From: Panopea generosa
Taxonomy: Eukaryota; Mollusca; Bivalvia; Adapedonta; Hiatellidae
Assembly (NCBI GenBank): GCA_029582155.1
Contig: CM055905.1
Coordinates: forward strand, 6,078,062 to 6,142,061
Direction: 5' to 3'
Length of the DNA: 64,000 nucleotides
A program made the translations under genes and the position numbers. Below the pieces are notes generated by a model, which did no database searches, was not told the origin of the DNA, and saw nothing but the letters and a program-made list of their open reading frames with translations. The first letter of the stretch is position 1; the number at the start of each line of letters is the position of its first letter. Of the stretch, positions 57,474 to 64,000 are shown piece after piece.

Positions 57474-60400
57474 CTGTCAATGTTAATTGATAAATGAGAT
57501 TTTCCTACAATATAACCGGTAGCTTGTTCTACATAAGATACATTACAGGATGTCCTGATTGCTGCTACTGTGAGATTGATCTACTATAGATTGTGCTGTA
57601 TTAGCTTTTACACACATCTGATTGCTCGTCTGCTGCATTGTTGTCTCATTACATTCTTCCAACTCCCTCTTTGACATATTCGCTGCATCACTAGTCAAAA
57701 TGGAAACAGAACTTTGTTGGGTCATGCTTTTATCTATGCAAACATTACCATCACATTTTTCAGCATTTTCTCCAGCATTTGCTAAATCCTGTTCTATTGT
57801 CTCCAGGGCTGTTAAGTAAACACTGTCGTCTAAACTTTCAGAAAAAGATAATTCAGATTCATCTGCTTCAGTAACTTCTTCAGTTTGTTTTTCTAAAGTT
57901 GCACTTTCTGTACTGCTAGCATCCTTCATAGACTCATCTTTCCTATCTTCTTCAAAGCTCAGTCTTTTCTTCACCTTTTCGGCTTCAATATTATTTCTCG
58001 TAGCACCAAATGGTAAATCTATATCAAACTTTCTAATTTCTGATTTTGGTACTTTGACTGAGGTAAAATTTAGCTCATGAAATTGTTCTGTTGATTTCCT
58101 CTTTAAATCTGGAGGTACAGCAACATTCTGAGGTTTTATTGATGTTTTACATCTATGTTCTGCTGCATGTTCACTTTCTTGGAAAACTCCACTGTTTCCT
58201 GTATCGTGATTGGGTAATACATTATTTCTTTTGCTGGGGGTTACATGACTGGATAAGGGAGTGTACCTCAAAGGCAAACCGTCCAATGACCGGAATGATT
58301 CTAAAGTGTCAGCACACAGAACAGTTCTGTCCAAAGATTGTTTGATTCTTTTGAGCTCTGCCATGAGCAATGGAAAATCAAACTGGTTTCCATTGTGAGC
58401 CAGCAAACAAACAGGATGTGCAAGATGGTCCAGGAAACTGGTTACCAAGGCAACAGTTCCGGTACTTAGTGGTTTCTGGTGCTCCAGACTGTCATTGTAC
58501 AATCCTGCAAGTATAACAGTGACTGGCATTAGATTTATATATTTGCTAATATGTCAATGCTGTTAAATCATTTACATATATCCTTAGTGCTAGGTTTATG
58601 TTAAAAAATACTACATGTATTAAGAAACTGTGGAAGTAGAAATGTTATATATTAATGTTAAAATTGTAAAGAAATGGTATTCTTCCAAAACTTGTCCAGA
58701 CTCCCCATGATATATCCCATTACTAAAAATATTGGGAAACTTGAATATATTTAATGAAAACTATCATTTGACAAGGACATAACATGTTTAATAATATCTA
58801 TTTACTGTAGCCAGGCTGGTTAGCTCAGTCAGTAGCTTGTCTGACACTCAATCAAGGGATCAGAAGTTTGAATCCCTGCCAAGTTACAGTTTCCGTTTTG
58901 ATTGACATATGACACTGTGTTTCAATGTCATTCATCTACTCACTGTTGATTCAAATTTGAAAGTTATCAGTTACTTGCAGAGATGTGTGTGCTCAAGTAC
59001 TGGTTTATCTTCCAGGATCCCAAGAAATGGCGGTTAGGTTAACTGATTGTCTATTAGCCCTCAATGCCATAAAAATTACTTTAAATATTCAAACCAATTT
59101 CAAATCATATCAAAGGGCCAATTTTGTACTTTAATAAGCAAATGGTCCTGCAGATTTGTCATGCCAACAAAGGTCATGCCATTTTAACCTATTAAGAACA
59201 CAAGTTATGCAGGAACTTTAAACGATTATTATATATTCAGTGGTATTTTTTTTGCCGTTTTCATCAGCCTCTGTTCCCACCCAAAGCATATGTGTTTTTT
59301 TTCCTCTAATTTATGGAAAATTCCTCTATTTTTTAAAAAAAATTTAATGGGATTTAATTTGTCTTAAAATATGGGCTTTAATGCCAGTTTAATAGTTTAA
59401 AACAATGAAGAACAGGAAAGTTTCGAAACATACATGCTTGCAATTGTTTTGTTTGTGTGAAGTGTATGGTCCAGTGGCAGAGCACCGAATCCATGATAAG
59501 AGGGACATGAGTTTGATCCTCCACCACAGGCTATGTGTGGTGTCCTTGAGCAAGACACTTTTCCACATATGCTTAGTACTGGTTCTAATCCAGGGAGACT
59601 TTGAGCGTGATTTGTCTAAGTTTTAAAAATAAATTAGTTTTAAACTACTAATTGTTTTGTTATTCCCCCCATTTTTGTCATTACTACGTGACTTTCCCAT
59701 ATGGAAAAGACCGAATTGCCCACAATAAGTGCTGGCTATTTTTAGAATGGGGATTTCATTTTTATTTTCCAATTATTCCAAAATTGCTTTTGTCATGATT
59801 TGGTTGATTTCATATACCTAATCATTTGTATTTTATTTCTTTGTGATAATGAGATGTTTTGTATTTATTAAAAGTGAATTTCAAATTTTGAACATGAGTA
59901 AAAACAATTTCAAGAAAGCACTTGGAGTACTGAAGGGGACAGAGTGTATAAGATGTTATTTTATAATAGATAAGAAGGTCACTTTGCACAGTTGTGAGTA
60001 TTTCTCAATTGGGATACAAAATCTATATGTTCTGCGCAAGGCTTGGCCCTTTTTTTTCGAATAAGGCAGAGAAGGTAACTGAATATGTTGCCCTTGAAAG
60101 TATATTTGTCTGCTAAGTCATAGGCATGGCAATAACTATCAATTTTGGCGGATGTTCAACTCGAAGATATGTGATACATGTATGTCAGTTCAACTCAAAG
60201 AATGTGCTCAGCTCCAAGATATGTGATTAGTATTAAAAATGAAAATAGCCAAATATACACAGCTGCAATGATATATACCAAAATCCTGTAATGAAATTGT
60301 ATGAAATGAAATACCCTGGTATCGATAAGCAATATATATATATATATATATACCTGCATTGTGACCTTGATTTGCAACCCTTGGAACTCTTATGAATGAG

Positions 60401-60909
60401 CGCTGGTACTACTGCATGTTGTGCATAAAATGATGGTATGATTTACCAGGCCATGGAACTACCTTTTTATGAGCGGTTGTTAGGTTTACAAATAGTTAGC
60501 TGACAGGATTGTAATAAACAGTCTGGTATAATAAATCAAGCTCTGTGGGTGGTTAATCAACATTTTTTTTTTTTTTTAATAAAACATGTTTAAATCAATG
60601 TACTTGTGACATACCTGTTATATAACTTGCTGAAGAAGAGATTGGTTTACAGGGATCCAGACATAACGTCAGTTTATTTACCACCCTGGGATACACACCC
60701 GGTTCCAACATGTCTACCCTACTGACAGCAAGCAGACAGAGTTCTGTGATCCTGGCTCGCTGATCAAGCAGACCCGTGCTCTCAAAGTCGAGGAAAACAT
60801 AGGTGGCTACTTTTGTACATGTCTGGACAGTTTTCCTCTCTGTCGTTCTCTTCCTCAATCTCCATTGCAGTTCTGTACTTGTGATGAGGATTTGTCTGAC
60901 ACGTTTTGT
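56993..60909 (-). CDS. TREX-like 3'-5' DNA exonuclease (5' exon missing)
   Basis: Three exons on the minus strand: 60909-60615, 58504-57547, 57473-56993, giving 577 residues after an unlocated first exon. DEDDh-family exonuclease of the TREX type, which removes nucleotides from DNA 3' ends; vertebrate TREX1 limits cytosolic DNA sensing. Exo I is VFLDFESTGL (D41, E43). Exo II is LLAHNGNQFDFPLL (D141). Exo III is HRAEDD (H530, D535) with the TREX spacing. The end matches TREX proteins closely (QKSYKLEEIHLRIFG, MEWIDQHAVLLSTIHP), then stops, with no C-terminal membrane extension like that of TREX1. About 344 residues rich in S, T, E and N are inserted between residues ~174 and ~518. There is no in-frame ATG before Exo I, so the start lies upstream of 60909. 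Confidence 0.88.
57547..58504 (-). CDS. TREX-like exon with Exo II and disordered insertion
   Basis: Acceptor gttatacttgcag continues the split glycine of YITG into LYNDSLEHQKPL, matching TREX order. Exo II lies ~40 residues in. The remainder is acidic and S/T-rich with no domain recognised. Without the donor at 57546 the frame ends at TAA one codon later. Confidence 0.85.
58808..59103 (+). repeat. SINE-N copy in the TREX-like intron
   Basis: Head ctggttagctcagtcagtag and gaagtttgaatccctgcc, body gattcaaatttgaaagttat, tgctcaagtactggttta, gttagccctcaatgccata-type end. Most complete SINE-N in the window. Confidence 0.9.
59104..59455. other. intron sequence
   Basis: Nothing recognised. Confidence 0.4.
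59456..59630 (+). repeat. SINE-M copy in the TREX-like intron
   Basis: tatggtccagtggcagagca, catgagtttgatcc, gtgtccttgagcaagacact. Confidence 0.87.
59631..60614. other. intron sequence with (TA)n at 60332-60352
   Basis: AT-rich; a short TA tract and a poly-T run at ~60564. Nothing else recognised. Confidence 0.45.
60615..60909 (-). CDS. TREX-like exon with Exo I
   Basis: Acceptor ggttttttttacag, donor taacag|gtatgt. Encodes a basic lead (RKRTTERKTVQTCTK), VATYVFLDFESTGL and ARITELCLLAVSR. 295 bp, entering in phase 0 and leaving in phase 1. Confidence 0.88.
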
Positions 60910-61007
60910 CTGTAAAAAAAACCGGACAATATGTACTTATTTATATTACTCATTACAATTTCATTCCTGTATAAAAGATGAGTAAACTGAATGGTGTTTT
61001 ATTTTAA

Positions 61008-61048
61008 ATGGGGTTGAAGGCCATTTTCAACATTCTTGACAGGTTGCA
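61008..61048 (-). repeat. SINE-L 3' tail fragment
   Basis: aatggggttgaaggccattt matches the complement of the SINE-L tail. Confidence 0.6.
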
Positions 61049-61175
61049 TCAGTTAAATCATCATCTTTATTTGTGTATGTTCAAAAGCATACATTAAAAC
61101 TTGAAAGTTCTTTATATTAACATTATTAATTAACAAGTTACACAAACAATTCATTCAAATCACTATAACATTATG

Positions 61176-61560
61176 TGGAACGAGTTGTCCAGTGGTAGAG
61201 CATCAGGCACAAGATTGGAGGGTCATTGGTTCAATCCCCCAACACGACTATGTGTGGTGTCCTTAACCCGTTACTACATAATAATATGCATTTGCTTGGA
61301 CTCAAAATTCCAAATTCAAAGCATTAATTCACCACATATCAGCAGTGGATGAATAATGTTTAAATTAACTGACAGAGTGGAAAACAGTGCAGGAAGTGTT
61401 ATGAGCAATCTGAACTCTTCCTGCACTGTTTTCAAAGGCCTTCTGTGATTGGTGCGGGAAAACGCCTATCTATGGAGTAAAGGGTTAAGAATGACACTTT
61501 ATCTGCATATACCTAGTACATGTTCTACCCAGGAAATATTTTTCTCTGCCTGCACATAGT
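61176..61560 (+). repeat. SINE-M copy split by a MITE
   Basis: Head gagttgtccagtggtagagc, B box tggttcaatcc, body gtgtcctta interrupted at 61266 and resumed at 61489 with gaatgacactttatctgcat, then tagtacatgttctacccagg. Confidence 0.87.
61267..61484. mobile_element. 218-bp piggyBac-like MITE
   Basis: Begins CCCGTTACTACATA and ends TATGGAGTAAAGGG, inverted repeats matching at 12 of 14 positions, flanked by TTAA on both sides (61263-61266, 61485-61488). Removing it restores the SINE-M body. No coding capacity. Confidence 0.93.
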
Positions 61561-64000
61561 TTTACAGTTACCCAATAGAGGGCATTACCTCCTAATAGTG
61601 CATATCAAAGCACGTTTTCAAACGATTTTTATATTTTTTTATTTGATCGTCCTCTAGTCTCACCCATATTACGGCGTTTAAATGAGACTTATTAAGGCTC
61701 TTCCCGACAAAACATTTGCATATAAATACCGATCAAGATGAATTACAATACATTTAACATATTTGAAGTAATAAAATATGAAAGAAATATTTGATGAAAG
61801 AATAATTAAGATACATGTACTATATATATATATATATATGTAGAGTGTGGGCAAAGACCAATGAATGACCAACTCAGAACTGGAGTTCAATATTTATATT
61901 AGACCTATAAAATAGAATGATAACATAATAAATACATAGAATAGTATGACAGAATAAAATACAGTATTTCAATGTATTTCATGGCAATTCATGGTTGATT
62001 AACAAATCAATGCAATTAAGATATCAAAATATTACATCTACAATACATTGATAAAAGTAAAACCTTACCAGGTACTGCTGGCTAATCTTCTAGTGTAAAA
62101 TAGTGTATGGGTTAAACCCAAGAGTTCTAACAACAGAACTTATGAAATAAACTAATACAGTATTATTGTATTATTGACTAAAGAACTCGCGTCCTCTAGC
62201 AAGGTTGACAAAAAGTGCCCATAGCCAGGTGGGGTGAAAAGAAGTAAAAATATAAAGATGTTATGTGCCTCTCATCCAATCAAACTCTTACACACACAAT
62301 ATACAAGATAACTATTGGACAGCACTGGACATAACATGATGGTCAACACAACAGACAAGGTTCACAACACATGTAAACAAGACAATACCCATAATTCTAT
62401 AATGATGAATGGACATGAGGTCATGTGACTATACATGAATGAACTACAGTAACACTATGATAACTTGGCAGTAGTATTTTACTATCAGACTAATGTATAG
62501 TTAAAGTATGAGAAAATGACCTTATCTACATATATATGTGTATATATAGAATAGGATTGGCACTTGCCCCTGTATCTGAATCCAGAATAAATATTTCATC
62601 GTGAAACTTTGATCTATGCAAGTGTCTTAATTACATACATCTATGTTTCTATGTATACCTAGGACATTACACATATATTGGCATGGACTTTTGTTTACAC
62701 AATCAGACAATGTCTCCGGAACCAGTAGCAGTGATTAAATGTTTATATGTCTGCTGGAACTGATAAATCACTCATTGATAAGTGTGAAACATCATGAATT
62801 AAAGAAGATCTTGATCTATTATACAGTACACCATACCCTGTTATTCACGACAATTCCTTTGCAGCGTTGGTCGAATTTGCAACGTATTTTCACATTTCAA
62901 TATGTTGTGTATTGATGCAATGACGCTTCTGACGTCATTGGGAAATTCCAAATAAGTCACGTGATTTTCTATAACTGGAGGAATTTAAACGGCTCTTATA
63001 ATTAACTGTATTACTCCTTCGTACAATTAATTGTACCGAATGATTTTTTTTTATATAAAGCCGTTTTATCATTAGAACACACCATATTTTCTAATTTAAA
63101 CATTAAAAATATGCCATTTGAAATATTATTTTCCGAAATTCAACAAAATTACTAATATTCGGTATTTCATTAATAGTATGTCAGCCCTTTACAGTCCAAG
63201 GACGCCATATTGGAAATCAAGTTTGGCCGACGAGTAGAAGATACCGCCGAAATTTCGTCCGAAAAGGAGTTAGCAATCAGCCAGTGATATGTAAGTGATA
63301 CAAATGGGTTTATATACAGACATTCCATGTATATTATTGATAATAATTCTGACAATGGCCCCATTTCATCACCAAAATGCAATGATGCACCAGAAGTTAC
63401 AAACCGGTGCTGAGGTAAAGAAATACACCTTGAATTCCAGCCGCGCCCATTTCCGCTCTCGGTATTATTTTGTTTGCTTGTTCATTTTTCACAAGTGAAC
63501 TGCACATATTAATTCTGTTGTTGAGTACTTAGCTTTATTTTAAATCAAAGCCCGACAGACGAGTTCTGTGCTGGTTTAAAACAGTTTGTCCAGATATATC
63601 CCTTGTATACCTAATACAGCGATATACCTATTACCGCGAATGCCTGTATAATAACATTCAGGGAAGACATGCACAAAGCTCCAACTTCCATTACCATCGG
63701 CATTTGTTTACATTTCGTATTTGCAAGAATTTTTTACTTGGCACACTGAAGTAACTGTATTACTGTTTAGTATTGATGCCATTTTTTACATGGTTGAAAA
63801 TTTTTTAGACTCGCGGGGGTCTCACTATTTAGCGACAAGAAGCGTCAAGAAGCGTCAAGAGCTTTATTATTAATAAAAGTTACCGTCAGGAAAAAAACGT
63901 GTATATTATACCTATATAAACATATATCAGTTGATTGTTTTAAATTCCTTTCATTAATAAAGTATTAATTGAACTTTGTTTCTCCGTTGCGGTACCGACA
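61561..64000. other. unassigned sequence upstream of the TREX-like exons
   Basis: No exon could be supported. A CpG-containing patch at ~63190-63260 (cgccatattggaaatcaa, gccgacgagtag) could be a promoter. The first TREX-like exon may lie in this region or beyond the window. A TA tract occurs at 61824-61838. Confidence 0.4.

Noticed and set aside
63170-63382. First exon of the TREX-like gene at the ATGGCGTCC near 63200
   Set aside because: The nearest donor would leave phase 1, whereas the exon at 60909 needs phase 0.
1-64000. LINE, LTR or endogenous viral genes
   Set aside because: No reverse transcriptase, integrase, capsid or envelope motif was found in the available frames, and no long direct terminal repeats were noticed.

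Overview
This is eukaryotic, metazoan DNA: AT-rich, intron-bearing and crowded with tRNA-derived SINEs, minisatellites and small DNA transposons. The SINE tails, the Helitron remnant and the style of the immunoglobulin genes suggest a lophotrochozoan, most likely a bivalve mollusc. That placement is inference; nothing in the window names the species. No rRNA, prokaryotic operon, CRISPR array, LTR element or reverse-transcriptase gene was seen.

Layout. Positions 1-5545 are a satellite of 35-bp monomers with a higher-order structure. Positions ~6.7-41.4 kb hold a tandem segmental duplication: unit A (~6.73-20.06 kb), unit B (~21.15-40.31 kb) and the first ~180 bp of a third unit (~41.21-41.39 kb). 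Each complete unit carries one intact eight-exon gene on the minus strand for a type I membrane receptor: signal peptide, three Ig-like domains, one transmembrane helix and a tyrosine-rich tail. Both models join in frame to exact codon totals (456 and 455 residues). The copies differ most in loop-like parts of the membrane-distal Ig domain and least in the tail. Transposons and repeats present in one unit and absent from the other act as natural empty sites: a 3,957-bp TTAA-flanked insertion, a 1,907-bp terminal-inverted-repeat element with a 6-bp duplication and a 281-bp insertion in B, and a ~780-bp palindromic element in A.

From 41.5 to 56.9 kb no host gene was found. The stretch contains SINEs, a 1,529-bp non-autonomous Helitron with recognisable 5' and 3' ends and a scrap of Pif1 helicase, a 45-bp minisatellite open in five reading frames, a weak GPCR-like fragment, a 39-nt guanine run, and a tRNA-like Pol III unit enclosed by perfect 24-bp inverted repeats.

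From 57.0 to 60.9 kb the minus strand carries three exons of a TREX-like 3'-5' DNA exonuclease with all five catalytic residues and a ~344-residue low-complexity insertion between Exo II and Exo III. Its first exon was not located. The last 3 kb show a 218-bp piggyBac-like MITE inside a SINE and otherwise unassigned sequence.

The receptor pair and the exonuclease both belong to classes used in innate immunity, but nothing in the sequence shows that they act together. SINE-L, SINE-M, SINE-N and SINE-G are local labels used in this annotation only.
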